From Umbelopsis ramanniana AG (taxonomy: Eukaryota > Mucoromycota > Umbelopsidomycetes > Umbelopsidales > Umbelopsidaceae), in NCBI RefSeq assembly GCF_025399195.1, contig NW_026252125.1, positions 1-64,000 of the forward strand: a stretch of DNA of 64,000 nt. Direction: 5' to 3'. Below the pieces are notes generated by a model. It did no database searches. It was given only the letters and a program-made list of their open reading frames with translations, and was not told the origin of the DNA. This document shows positions 38,530-48,288 of the stretch, in pieces. The first letter of the stretch is position 1. Every line of letters begins with the position of its first letter. The position numbers and the translations under genes are program-made.

Positions 38530-39765
38530 TTAAACTTGTTGGTCCTGTACGGATGATGAAAAATCTGGTAATTTCCAACCGCCTCTTTCCTCCGATGAAA
38601 ATCTGGCGACAAGCTCAGGTATGCGGAGGAAACAGATCGTTCCCATAATGAAATGCATAATAGAAACACCCCATTGTGTGTCAGGAAACATACACCGCAA
38701 AAAACTTTTGTTAAAGACCTGAATCTCGTCGATAAACGGTCGCAGTGTCTTCTCGTAGTTTGCAAACGCCTGTGGAAGATCTTCTGAATTTCGGTTGATT
38801 TCTCCTGCTAATACATACGCACCAAAGAAGCCGGCCGTAGTTCCCATTCCACTTAGAGGAGAAGGACAGTATCCAGCGTCACCAAGAAGTACCACACGGT
38901 TCTTGTACCAAGTATCTGTACGAACTTGAACGATTTCCTGGCAATAAAAGTTTTCTGTCGTCTTCAAACCTTCCAAGAATCGATCCGTTTGCCATCCTGC
39001 CCCGCGAAATTTCTGCGTCACAAATTCTTTTTGTTGCTCAACTGAACCTTTGAGAATGCTTCTTGTTTCCTCCGACTCATCCCTGAATGCAAAGTAGGCT
39101 TGAGCTTCAGTAGGACTGTGACTTCTGCTCATGACGACTCGGCCACCAGGACAGTGATAGGCTTTGGCAAGGTTAGTGTCCATTTCGGCGCGAGGCACAA
39201 ACCAGTAGAACATATACATCCCCAATCGTCTATAAGGTTCTGGAGCGTCAGCGGGTTGTATAGCTTTTCGAATGCGAGATCCTTGGCCGTCCGCTCCAAC
39301 TAGCAGATCGAATGTATCGGTGCGGCCATCCGAGAAGTGTACTTCGACGTGATCTTCGTATTGTTCGAAACGTTCAACAGTAACGCCAAATATATAATCT
39401 ACATCATCCTTGGTAGCATCATAGAGGATTCGTACAAGGTCACCCCGCATGATCTCGAATTCTGATGTTACAGTCTGAGCTCCCTTTCCAGTCTTGTTGG
39501 CCAAGACAGTTGCTTTGGGTGTGTTGTTTGCGTCTACCATTGACATCCCCGCTTCGTCAACAACTTTGGAGCGAACGACATCGATGAGTCCCATACGCTT
39601 AACAACCTCAATTCCTTGAGCACGGATATCGATTTGTGCACCTGAGGCTCTAAGAGCTGGGAAGCGTTCCACAATAGTAACACGGTGGCCGGCACGAGCG
39701 AGCCAAAAGGCCAAGGATGGACCAGCACAGCCTCCTCCGCAGATGAGAATTTTCAGTGGAGCCAT
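38530..39765 (-). CDS. FAD-dependent monooxygenase, family A copy 1
   Basis: Intronless, 411 aa from the ATG at 39765 (MAPLKILICGGGCAGPSL), a start shared by all three copies. It has the GxGxxG dinucleotide fold at the N-terminus, the mid DG motif LLVGADGQGSRIRKAI and the GD motif VVLLGDAGYCPSPLSGMG. These are three marks of group A aromatic/PHBH-like flavin hydroxylases, including TetX-like enzymes. RGDLVRILYDAT is the usual helix after strand 4. A hydrophobic segment near the C-terminus (IMHFIMGTICFLRIPELV) may be a membrane contact. NAD(P)H-dependent hydroxylation of an unknown small molecule is expected. It is divergent from a wrecked partner gene B. Confidence 0.9.
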   Translation of the reverse strand: MAPLKILICGGGCAGPSLAFWLARAGHRVTIVERFPALRASGAQIDIRAQGIEVVKRMGLIDVVRSKVVDEAGMSMVDANNTPKATVLANKTGKGAQTVTSEFEIMRGDLVRILYDATKDDVDYIFGVTVERFEQYEDHVEVHFSDGRTDTFDLLVGADGQGSRIRKAIQPADAPEPYRRLGMYMFYWFVPRAEMDTNLAKAYHCPGGRVVMSRSHSPTEAQAYFAFRDESEETRSILKGSVEQQKEFVTQKFRGAGWQTDRFLEGLKTTENFYCQEIVQVRTDTWYKNRVVLLGDAGYCPSPLSGMGTTAGFFGAYVLAGEINRNSEDLPQAFANYEKTLRPFIDEIQVFNKSFLRCMFPDTQWGVSIMHFIMGTICFLRIPELVARFSSEERGGWKLPDFSSSVQDQQV

Positions 39766-40275
39766 AGTAAGTGAGTTCTTAAAGACGTGATTTGAGTGTA
39801 TGTGGAGTTGAGAGCAGTGATTGTTCAAAGAGTTAAATTCTTCAAAAGTGGTAATATTAACCAGAACGACCTGGTGGGGTGTGCCTTAAATAAGGATTGA
39901 AACTCGGCGGACTGCCCTCTGGGATCACGCATAGCGGCAAAATTTTGCCGATGTTTGGCATTTTTACTTGGCTAGCATCAACTTGATCCAGGCACAAAAC
40001 AAAAACTCGTACCAAAACACAAAATAATACGGATGCTGACTACTACAGATCGAATACTAGACCCTTCCTAAGCTCATGCATTTGTCCACTGAATACCAGC
40101 AAGGAGTCATGTCGCTATTGATGAGTCAAGAAAACTTGGCGGGCATTGCCAAGTCCGGAAGCCAAGTATCAAAACTTTGAGTCAAAAATCTTTGAGCGAT
40201 CCCACAGCCGAGAGAAATTTATGAGAGGGTTTAATGCGCCTTCGCCGCATCGGGCCGATAAAAAAATATCAGCAC
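39766..40275. promoter_or_regulatory. A1/B1 divergent promoter with 16-bp palindrome
   Basis: A perfect palindrome CGGCAAAATTTTGCCG lies at 39935-39950, reading as CGG-N10-CCG. A similar element (CGG-N11-CCG) occurs at 41989-42005 in the A2/B promoter. Much of the rest, from about 40030 on, aligns by eye with 42110-42415, showing the whole divergent promoter was duplicated. Inverted CGG triplets at this spacing are bound by Zn2Cys6 dimers such as Put3; the actual factor is unknown. Confidence 0.55.
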
Positions 40276-40386
40276 ATTTTTACTGGAGCTGGTCCAGCTG
40301 GCCTTTCACTTGCACAGTACCTCAAGACTCATCATGTTCCGTATCTTATCATCGAGAAAGCATCCGAATCTCGTTTGCAAGAATAG
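40276..40386 (+). pseudogene. 5' fragment of FAD monooxygenase B (copy 1)
   Basis: About 37 codons match the N-terminus of the intact gene B at 42416: TGAGPAGLSLAQYLKTHHVP then LIIEKASESRLQ. They are followed at once by a stop. The start codon is absent. After the junction near 40380 the sequence resumes at a point matching about 43940, some 290 bp past the stop of intact B, so roughly 1.4 kb has been lost relative to the intact unit. The upstream promoter is still recognisable. Confidence 0.85.
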
Positions 40387-40609
40387 GTACCATGTATGTC
40401 AGGCTGGATATCCCAAATTACATTACTGATTGATTGACCTCTAGACACACATTTGACGCATTTACCTCTCCTTTCACGTAACATCCTAGCTATTGTTATA
40501 AGATAAGGCGTATGGATTTGATAGATTAATAAATAGGTTCTAATCTTTATTTGAGATCTAGTTGTAGAGATGAATTATATTTCTTCAGCGATTTTGTCTC
40601 TATCAAAAC
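40387..40609. repeat. B-downstream segment, copy 1 of 2
   Basis: From about 40400 to 40620 the sequence nearly repeats 43955-44166, for example TCAGGCTGGATATCCC, then TTATAAGATAAGGCGTATGG and TTGATAGATTAATAAATAGG. It is the 3' flank shared by genes A2 and A3 and shows the extent of the duplicated unit. Confidence 0.85.
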
Positions 40610-41839
40610 CTACTGATCCAGTCTAACCTCCGGGTAATCTGGTAATTTCCAGCCGCCTCTTTCCTCCGATGAAAACCTGGCGACAAGCTCAGGTATGCGG
40701 AGGAAACAGATCGTTCCCATAATGAAATGAAGGACAGAAACACCCCATTGTGTTTCAGGATACATATACCGCAAAAAACTTTTGTTAAAGACCTGGATCT
40801 CGTCGATAAACGGTCGTAGAGTCTTCTCGTAGTTTGCAAATGCCTGAGGAAGATCTTCTGAATTTCGATTGATTTCTCCTGCTAATACATATGCACCGAC
40901 GAAGCTGGCCGAAGTTCCCATTCCAGTAACTGGAGAAGGACAGTACCCAGCATCACCAAGAAGTACCACACGGTTCTTGTACCAAGCGTCAATTTTTACT
41001 TGAACAATTTCCTGGCAGTAAAAGTTGTTTGTTGTCTTCAAACCTTCCAAGAATCGATCCGTTTGCCATCCTGCCCCGCGAAATTTCTGCGTCACAAATT
41101 CTTTTTGTTGCTCAACTGAACCTCTGGGAATGCTCCTTGTTTCCTCCGACTCATCCATGAAGGCAAAATAGGCTTGGGCTTCAGTGGGACTGTGACTTCT
41201 GCTCATGACGGCTCGTCCACCGGGACAGTGATAGACTCTGGCAAGGTTAGTGTCCATCTCGGTGCGAGGCACAAACCAGTAAAAAGAGTACACCCCCAAT
41301 CGTCTATAAGGTTCTGGAGCGTCAGCGGGTTGTATAGCTTTTCGAATGCGAGATCCTTGGCCGTCCGCTCCAACTAGCAGATCGAATGTATCGGTGCGGC
41401 CATCCGAGAAGTGTACTTCGACGTGGTCTTCGTATTGTTCGAAACGTTCAACAGTAACGCCAAATATATAATCTACATTATCCTTGGTAGCATCATAGAG
41501 AATTCGTACAAGGTCACCCCGCATGATCTCGAATTCTGATGTTAAAGTCTGAGTCCCCTTTCCAGTCTTGTTGGCCAGGATAGTTGCTTTGGGTGTGTTG
41601 TGTGTGTCTACCATTGACAGCCCCGCTTCGTCAACAACTTTGGAGCGAACAACATCGATAAGTCCCATACGCTTAACAACCTCAATTCCTTGATTACGGA
41701 TATCGATTTGTGCACCTGTGGCTCTGAGAGCTGGAAAACGTTCAACTATGGTGACACGATGGCCGGCGCGAGCGAGCCAAAAGGCCAAGGATGGACCAGC
41801 ACAGCCCCCTCCGCAAATGAGTATTTTCAGTGGAGCCAT
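40610..41839 (-). CDS. FAD-dependent monooxygenase, family A copy 2
   Basis: Intronless, 409 aa from the ATG at 41839. By eye it is very close to copy 1 over the whole length, with conservative changes and a different last ten residues (KLPDYPEVRLDQ). The three flavin motifs are intact: ICGGGCAGPSL, LLVGADGQGSRIRKAI and VVLLGDAGYCPSPVTGMG. Changes cluster in the substrate-side half (for example RLGVYSFYWFVPRTEMDTNL versus MYMFYWFVPRAEMD in copy 1), which could alter substrate preference. Divergent from the intact gene B, with 576 bp between starts, making this the only complete A-B pair. Confidence 0.9.
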   Translation of the reverse strand: MAPLKILICGGGCAGPSLAFWLARAGHRVTIVERFPALRATGAQIDIRNQGIEVVKRMGLIDVVRSKVVDEAGLSMVDTHNTPKATILANKTGKGTQTLTSEFEIMRGDLVRILYDATKDNVDYIFGVTVERFEQYEDHVEVHFSDGRTDTFDLLVGADGQGSRIRKAIQPADAPEPYRRLGVYSFYWFVPRTEMDTNLARVYHCPGGRAVMSRSHSPTEAQAYFAFMDESEETRSIPRGSVEQQKEFVTQKFRGAGWQTDRFLEGLKTTNNFYCQEIVQVKIDAWYKNRVVLLGDAGYCPSPVTGMGTSASFVGAYVLAGEINRNSEDLPQAFANYEKTLRPFIDEIQVFNKSFLRYMYPETQWGVSVLHFIMGTICFLRIPELVARFSSEERGGWKLPDYPEVRLDQ

Positions 41840-42415
41840 AGTAAGTGAGTTCTTTAAGACGTGATTTGAGTGTATGTGGAGTTGAGAGCAGAGGTTGTTC
41901 AAAGAGCCAAATTGGTAATATTAATCAGATCGTTGCTTTAAATAATGATAGAAATTTCGGCGGACTGCCCTCCGAATTCGCAGCGTAGCGGTAAAAATTT
42001 TGCCGACGCTTTGTGGCATCATTTCACAGAAAAAAATCGACCCAAGCCATTTCTAGCTGGCTGGTGGGTGGCATATACAGGCACAAAGAAAAATACTCGG
42101 TACTAGAACACCCAAAATGATAGTGATGCCGACTATTACAGATCGAATATTAGACCCTTTTTAAGCTCATGAATTTGTTACTGAATATCAGCGACGAGGC
42201 ATGTCGCTATTGATGAGTCAAGAAAACTTGGCGGGCATTGCCAAGTGCGGAAACCAAGCGTCATATTTTTGAGTCAAAAATCTTTGAGCGTCCTATTGCT
42301 GAGAGAAAAATTATAGTTTATAAAAAAGGAAGGTTCAATGCGCTTTCGCCGCATCGAGCCGATCAAAAAAATATCATCGCAAGTTTCACTTGGCTCTTAC
42401 TAAAAATCTCCTATC
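41840..42415. promoter_or_regulatory. A2/B divergent promoter
   Basis: Contains the near-palindrome CGGTAAAAATTTTGCCG at 41989-42005 (CGG-N11-CCG, spacing as in Gal4 sites) and a GCGGGCATTGCCAAG block near 42229 also present upstream of fragment B1. Both genes of the pair could be driven from this region. Confidence 0.5.
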
Positions 42416-43648
42416 ATGCCCCTAAATTCTGTTTTAATTACCGGAGCTGGTCCAGCTGGCCTTACACTTGCGCAGTACCTCAAGACACATCATGTCCCAT
42501 TCCGTATCATCGAGAAAGCATCCGAATCTCGTTTGCAGGGATACTCAGTCACTTTACATTTTGGTATTCCCTATATTACTCAAGCCATGGGACAAGAGAA
42601 AATGGACGGTTTCGCCGAAAAGACATCAGTCCTCTATACTGATGTTACTGGATTTGCCACTGTTACTGCGGATGGGGAAATCCTGATCCAAACACGAGGT
42701 ACACCTACTATTGTTGGAACTGGTTTTCGTGCAAATCGATCTAGGCTACGACAATTTCTTTTGGATGGCTTGGACTTGGAGACAGGCGTAGAAGTGACTG
42801 GTGTAGAATTCCCTAGTGATGGTGTCGTCATTGCTAAATCCAACAAAGGTGACATTATGGCTGATATCATTGTCGGAGCTGACGGTCTACACAGTTCGAT
42901 CCGCCAGAGTATCATTGGTGACAAAGTCGAGGAGCTTACCATTATGAATCTAAGTGGATCAACACATATTACTGCAGAGCAGTATAAAGCCTTTGCCAAG
43001 TACAGCCCAACGCATGCCATGGTTCATGGAACGAAGTTGCCAGGGAAAGAAGGTGTAGCCAACATATTCTTCGGCATCAACGATTTTTCGAAGGACAACA
43101 ACACATACCACATGCGTTGGGTGATATCATGGGATAGAGCTTTAATATACAATGATATCCCAAATACGAATGCTGGACTGCATGAATTTGCACAAGAGAT
43201 CGCTTCACAATTCTGCGAACCATTCAAATCCATAGTGCAAGAGACTGATCCAACAAGTAAAATTTGGCTGGGCAAAGTGTGCCAGTATATGCCCGATCCG
43301 AGCTGGAATGGAAATGGTAAAGTTACTTTGATCGGCGATGCGCTACACTCTATGACACCGTACCGCGGGGAAGGTTTAAACCACGCTATGATCGATATCG
43401 TCCAACTTGGAGAACAGTTGGTCAAAGCACATCATGATGAAATCACTATAGCTGAAGCCATTGCTGCCTATGAAGCTGAAGCCATTCCTAGAGGAAAGCG
43501 AGCAGTACAAGCTAGCTATGAATCAGCCTATCAACTCCATGAAGGATTTTCTTGGCTAGTCACTCGAATTACAAAGTTATTTGGCTTGACATTGTATTAT
43601 TCTGGTCACTTACCGTTTCTACGATTTTTCTTTCCTAAAACCCATTGA
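42416..43648 (+). CDS. FAD-dependent monooxygenase, family B (only intact copy)
   Basis: Intronless, 410 aa, starting MPLNSVLITGAGPAGLTLAQ. It carries GxGxxG (GAGPAG), a DG motif IIVGADGLHSSIRQSI and a GD motif VTLIGDALHSMTPYRGEG followed by LNHAMIDIVQLGEQLV. This is again a group A flavin hydroxylase, but clearly a different family from A: it shares only the motifs. The C-terminus ends in a hydrophobic stretch (LFGLTLYYSGHLPFLRFF) that may touch membranes. Pairing with A2 across a common promoter suggests the two oxygenate the same or successive substrates; no biosynthetic core enzyme lies in the window. Confidence 0.9.
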   Translation: MPLNSVLITGAGPAGLTLAQYLKTHHVPFRIIEKASESRLQGYSVTLHFGIPYITQAMGQEKMDGFAEKTSVLYTDVTGFATVTADGEILIQTRGTPTIVGTGFRANRSRLRQFLLDGLDLETGVEVTGVEFPSDGVVIAKSNKGDIMADIIVGADGLHSSIRQSIIGDKVEELTIMNLSGSTHITAEQYKAFAKYSPTHAMVHGTKLPGKEGVANIFFGINDFSKDNNTYHMRWVISWDRALIYNDIPNTNAGLHEFAQEIASQFCEPFKSIVQETDPTSKIWLGKVCQYMPDPSWNGNGKVTLIGDALHSMTPYRGEGLNHAMIDIVQLGEQLVKAHHDEITIAEAIAAYEAEAIPRGKRAVQASYESAYQLHEGFSWLVTRITKLFGLTLYYSGHLPFLRFFFPKTH

Positions 43649-44165
43649 AATCACACATACTATTCAACTAAATGTATACCATTAATTAAATTCTAATGAC
43701 TTCTCTTACCTTCGAGTCTTTAATGGAGGATTATTTCAGTTTGTGAGCCTTAGGGAAAACTGCCAGTGTGATAAGTGCAAGTTAGTCCTACTTGTTGGAC
43801 TCTGTTTTCTCCTGCTAGCAATACGAAATTTTTTGCCATGTTGTTTACCGCTTACTTGCATTGCATTCATCGGTGCAAGCTAGTGCTTTTGACCTGTTCT
43901 GTGCCCACTATACTGTGAAACTGGTAATTTTTGCCGTAGGTGCCATGCTTCGTCAGGCTGGATATCCCATATTACGTTTTTGATTGATCGACCTCTAGAC
44001 ATATATTTGACGCATTTACCTCTCCTTTGACGCAAAATCCTAGCTATTGTTATAAGATAAGGCGTATGGATTTGATAGATTAATAAATAGGTTACATTCT
44101 TTTATTTGATATCTAGTTGTAGAGATGAATTATATTTCCTTTAGCGGTTTTGTCTCTATCAAAGC
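43649..44165. repeat. B-downstream segment, copy 2 of 2
   Basis: The first 290 bp are the 3' region of gene B that is missing in the copy-1 unit. From about 43940 onward the sequence pairs with 40383-40609. Functions as facing 3' UTRs of B and A3. Confidence 0.75.
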
Positions 44166-45398
44166 CTACTGATCCTGTCTAACCCCCGGGTAATCTGGTA
44201 ATTTCCAGTCACCTACTTCATCGCTTGTATACTTGTGAATAAGTTGTGGTATGCGGAGGAAGCAGAACAACCATACAGCAGCATGAAGTATAGTTATTGC
44301 TAGCTGCGTCTGAGGTAATCCCAACCCCAATAAGAGCTTTAAATTAATGTTTTGGAGCTCGTCGACAAACGGTCGCAGTGTCTTCTCGTAGTTTGCAAAC
44401 GCCTGTGGAAGATCCTCTGAATTTCGGTTGATCTCTCCTGCCAATACATACGCACCGACGAAGCTGGCTGTAGTTCCCATTGCGCTTAATGGAGAAGGAC
44501 AGTACCCAGCATCACCAAGAAGTACCACACGGTTCTTGTACCAAGTGTCTGTACGAACCTGAACGATTTCCTGGCAATAAAAGTTTTCTGTAGTCTTCAT
44601 ACCTTCGATGAATCGATCCGTGTGCCATCCTGCGCCGCGAAATTTCTGTTCCAAAAATTCCTTTTGTTGCTCAATAGGAGCTCTAAATAAACTCCTTGTT
44701 TCCTCTGAATCATCCTTAAAAACAAAATAGGCTTGAGATTCCGTAGGGCTGTGGCTCCTACTCACAACCGCTCGGCCACCGGGACAGTGGTAGAATTTGA
44801 ATAGATTAGTGTCCACTGCGGTGCGAGGCACAAACCAGTATGAGAAATATACTCCCAAACGTCTATAAAGTTCTGGAGCGTCAGCGGGTTGTATAGCTTT
44901 TCGAATGCGAGATCCTTGGCCGTCCGCTCCAACGAGCATATCGAATGTATCGGTACGGCCATCAGAGAAGTGTACTTCGACGCGGTCTTCATACTGTTCA
45001 AAACTTTCCACAGTAACGCCAAATATATAATCTACGTTTTCTTTGGTAGCATCGTAGAGGATTCGAACAAGATCACCGCGCATGATCTCGTATTCCGCAC
45101 TGGCAGTCTGACCCCCTTTACCAGTCTTGTTAGCCAGGATAGTTGCTTTAGTCGTGTTGTTTGTGTCTACCATTGACACCCCCTCTTCGTCAACAAGTTT
45201 GGAGCGGACAATATCGATCAGCCCCATGCGCTTGATAACCTCGATTCCTTGAGCACGGATATCGATTTGTGCACCTGTGGCTCTGAGAGCTGGGAAGCGT
45301 TCAACTATGGTGACACGATGGCCGGCGCGAGCTAGCCAGAAGGCCAAGGATGGACCAGCACAGCCTCCTCCGCAAATGAGTATCTTCAGCGGAGCCAT
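44166..45398 (-). CDS. FAD-dependent monooxygenase, family A copy 3
   Basis: Intronless, 410 aa from the ATG at 45398. It is the most diverged of the three A genes: the N-terminal two thirds follow A1 and A2 closely, while the C-terminal 60 residues differ (LKLLLGLGLPQTQLAITILH then AAVWLFCFLRIPQLI). Flavin motifs are intact (ICGGGCAGPSL, MLVGADGQGSRIRKAI, VVLLGDAGYCPSPLSAMG). Its partner B to the right has been reduced to scraps. The last residues KLPDYPGVRQDQ and the 3' flank agree with A2, so A2 and A3 share a history at that end. Confidence 0.9.
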   Translation of the reverse strand: MAPLKILICGGGCAGPSLAFWLARAGHRVTIVERFPALRATGAQIDIRAQGIEVIKRMGLIDIVRSKLVDEEGVSMVDTNNTTKATILANKTGKGGQTASAEYEIMRGDLVRILYDATKENVDYIFGVTVESFEQYEDRVEVHFSDGRTDTFDMLVGADGQGSRIRKAIQPADAPELYRRLGVYFSYWFVPRTAVDTNLFKFYHCPGGRAVVSRSHSPTESQAYFVFKDDSEETRSLFRAPIEQQKEFLEQKFRGAGWHTDRFIEGMKTTENFYCQEIVQVRTDTWYKNRVVLLGDAGYCPSPLSAMGTTASFVGAYVLAGEINRNSEDLPQAFANYEKTLRPFVDELQNINLKLLLGLGLPQTQLAITILHAAVWLFCFLRIPQLIHKYTSDEVGDWKLPDYPGVRQDQ

Positions 45399-46938
45399 AG
45401 TAATTGAGTTGTTGAAGATGTGATATGTGTTGTTGTTAAGAGAGCCAAATTCTTCAATAGCGGGAAATTTATTCACAATTTTTGGCGGCCACTTAAATAC
45501 CTTGGAGGGTAGGTCGGCGGATCGACCGCCAAATCAGAGAATTAAAATCCAGTCACCCCTTTAAGATGGACAATGGTTCACTTAATGCTTTTGATATTAA
45601 CATCTTGAACTTCGACATCAAGAATAGGATAACAAATAACTCGACAGCAATGGTCGAGTTTATTGGGCTCGTATTTACTAAGAGTTGACAACGACTTGCT
45701 AAGCGCCTCGTTAAGGGAGTTCGGCGGAGCGCCGGATCAAGTAGGTCAGCTATAGGACATACTATGGTGTGTGCAAGTTCGCTCAAACTTGGCTGACTTG
45801 GCAACTTGGAAGCAAGTTTAAGCAAAACTCTGACTGACTGCATCGAGAAAGGACTGTAATTAATGCTCAAACACAATAGTGACGAACGGCTATAACCATA
45901 GCAGCCTGGAGATTCGACAGCTCCTGAGCCAAAGGGCTTGTCATTGAATATCAGGGGCGGTTTTCGCCGCTATTGGTGGATCTAGGGACCTTGAGATATT
46001 TGCGACCGGGATGTTGACAGCTAAAAATAATTGAGTCAAAAAAATCTTTTCATTGCGCACATACCATGTCGGCGTATCAATGACTGCAGGCAAAATTCTT
46101 GCCCCCATTACAAACTCTTTTGCTATGCCATATCACCTTCATTCTGTGATAATTATGAAGCTTTTTTTTGCTTGTTCATTCGGATGTACGACGCTCATTT
46201 GGCTTGCTACTGTATCATTCCAGCACTTTTGTCGTTTCTACGATTTTACTGTACCTAAACACATTGAAATCGCACATATCATCTTCTCTGAAAATATCTA
46301 TTGATTCTTGATCATGCTCTGACGGTCGAGGTTGAAAGGAAAGAATAAAGTAGACCTTGCTGACTCTTGGCCAAATAGTCAAATTTGGTGAGTTGGTTGT
46401 ACGACGACGCAGGCTTATATTTTTATGCAATTCTGTATAATTTGAGCACCGGCGCTTCTTGCTGACATACGATACATACACCTTGCTCGGAATCCACTCA
46501 TTTGTACGAACATTCCGATCCTTCAGTAATGCACTATCTAATTGCCGTTGCGATTGACAAATTTTAACATTCAAACTAACAGAAGTTTGCGTACCTTGAG
46601 TTCGTTGCTCCAGTACACCTTTCAGGGCACAGAGTCACTTATTGCATTTGAATGTCAAGAATTACTGTCGAAAGAAGCATAAATCAACAAGTACCAAGTT
46701 AAACCCTTCTGTATGGAAGATATTCCAAGACATAGCCGGGTACACCAGATCGAACTTGACAAGATAAAATCTGCATCTCATCCCCTAGGAGTAACGGTCT
46801 CTGTGGCAAATAGGAAATAAAGCTCATTAAGCAATTGAAATTACCAGTAAGTGTCTTTCTGATTTCTCAATTACTTCTCCACCTGAGCCACATTCCATGA
46901 TATTGATTATATCGATCGACCTAGTATTCTTACCATAA
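45399..46938. other. Decayed third A/B unit, no intact gene
   Basis: Near A3 there is an inverted CGG pair (CGG-N5-CCG, 45518-45528). Around 45935-46050 short blocks match the B promoter (TTGAATATCAG, CGCTATTG, TTGAGTCAAAAA). A scrap of the B 3' end follows at 46190. From about 46300 to 46938 no similarity to other parts of the window was noticed. Confidence 0.55.
46190..46290 (+). pseudogene. 3' fragment of FAD monooxygenase B (copy 3)
   Basis: The stretch matches the last 25 codons and 3' flank of intact B at about 43570-43670. Both share ATTTGGCTTG, then TTTCTACGATTTT and CATTGAAATC-CACATA. Everything between the promoter scrap near 46050 and this point is missing or unrecognisable, so this copy lost the body of the gene while keeping its two ends, the reverse of what survives in copy 1. 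Confidence 0.7.
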
Positions 46939-48288
46939 ATGACAGATGAACGAAAATTTCCAAACGAGCTGTTGGCTTTGGTCTTTCAACATTTGACTAA
47001 GCGAGACTTACTCAACTGCACCTACACTTGTTGGGCATGGAATTCCATTGGTAATGAGCGCTTGTATTATAAAGTTTACGGCAATTCGAATGATAGGTTT
47101 CGCAAGCTTATTCGCACAATCACTGGAGCTCCATCCCAGACTGGAGTCAGCACTGCAAATGGTATGCCTCGGCAATTAGGAAAGCTGATTAGAGTGATAA
47201 AATTACAGAGAGACTACTACTTTCACGCAAATTCGCGATGGTACGCAGAACTATTATCTAAATTGGCGACAGTGACACCAAACGTTCATACTGCGGACAT
47301 ATATGGACCAAACATAAGTCCATCTGTCGAGACTACGACAGAATTTGATTGGGAAGCGTCTCTGTCTTCCAAATGGCCACATTTACGAAGATTGCGAATA
47401 GCGGCCGGAAAACCGACAGGAGATATAAAATTCCCTGCTAACAACATGGAGACCCTACTCAACCGTCTACATTATCTTGACATTGTCTACTGGCCTGACT
47501 TTCCTGAGTATTTACCTCCATCTCCACTCATGGTGTCAGATATAAGGATGCTTAAGGTAGCGGTACAAGATAAATCATCTTACCATCGTCTAAAGGAGTT
47601 ATTGAACAGCTGCCAAGACACACTGAATACCCTCACTTTGTCATGGTCTGCGTCAAGTGGATCGTTAAGCGTAGACGATCTTATCACAGGACTTCGGCAG
47701 TTGAAGAAATTCGGGTTCAGCTACAGCATTAGCGCAGATCTCACTATCAGTACCTTTGGAGACCATGTCGAACATCTTGAGCTGATTGGATCTCACCGGC
47801 TGGTGGAAAATGAGGCTGATAGAAGAGTAACCAACGCAACTCTAAAGACAACAGGACTCAAAACGCTGCGGGTCGCACGATGTGAACATTTTGTAGACTA
47901 CTTGGCAGATATCCTGGCGGCTAATGCAAGCACTCTTCAGAATCTGTATTTTACGGGTGATTCGGGCGACCTATTGATTGAAGGCTTGATGGACAACAGC
48001 GCACACTTGAACAATGTTACAACATTATCCTTTGAATGTGGCATGCTCAACGACTTGAAAGCAAACGATTTGGCGGATATTTTTCCAAATGTCCAGTTTT
48101 TAGAAATGACTGCTGGCCCATTTAGCTCTGTCGAGCGTTGGATTACTTCCAAGACTCTACGCAAGTTTCATCATTTGAAAGCGATAGGATCAATAACCTT
48201 TAGAGAGCTTCTCGAGCCAAATGGCTATACTTTAGCATTTTGCGATATGGAACGAACGCTGTTTTTGGCTGACGTTTCGGAAGGGTAA
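46939..48288 (+). CDS. F-box protein with LRR-like repeats (copy 3)
   Basis: Intronless, 449 aa. F-box: KFPNELLALVFQHLTKRDLL, then NCTYTCWAWNSIGNERLYYK. The family's leucine-rich phrases follow: VTPNVHTADIYG, LLNRLHYLDIVYWPDFPEYL, DTLNTLTLSW, LTISTFGDHVEHLEL, LKTLRVARC, ASTLQNLYF, VTTLSFECG and LADIFPNVQFLEM. Closest by eye to copy 4 in the KDKSSY-type segment (QDKSSYHRLKELLNSC). Presumed SCF substrate receptor. It sits between the decayed third A/B unit and the protease duplication. Confidence 0.85.
   Translation: MTDERKFPNELLALVFQHLTKRDLLNCTYTCWAWNSIGNERLYYKVYGNSNDRFRKLIRTITGAPSQTGVSTANGMPRQLGKLIRVIKLQRDYYFHANSRWYAELLSKLATVTPNVHTADIYGPNISPSVETTTEFDWEASLSSKWPHLRRLRIAAGKPTGDIKFPANNMETLLNRLHYLDIVYWPDFPEYLPPSPLMVSDIRMLKVAVQDKSSYHRLKELLNSCQDTLNTLTLSWSASSGSLSVDDLITGLRQLKKFGFSYSISADLTISTFGDHVEHLELIGSHRLVENEADRRVTNATLKTTGLKTLRVARCEHFVDYLADILAANASTLQNLYFTGDSGDLLIEGLMDNSAHLNNVTTLSFECGMLNDLKANDLADIFPNVQFLEMTAGPFSSVERWITSKTLRKFHHLKAIGSITFRELLEPNGYTLAFCDMERTLFLADVSEG

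Noticed and set aside
40146-40433. 95-codon open frame over the B1 fragment
   Set aside because: Runs in a different frame from gene B; the similarity to B lies in the other frame, so this is a shadow of the gene fragment.
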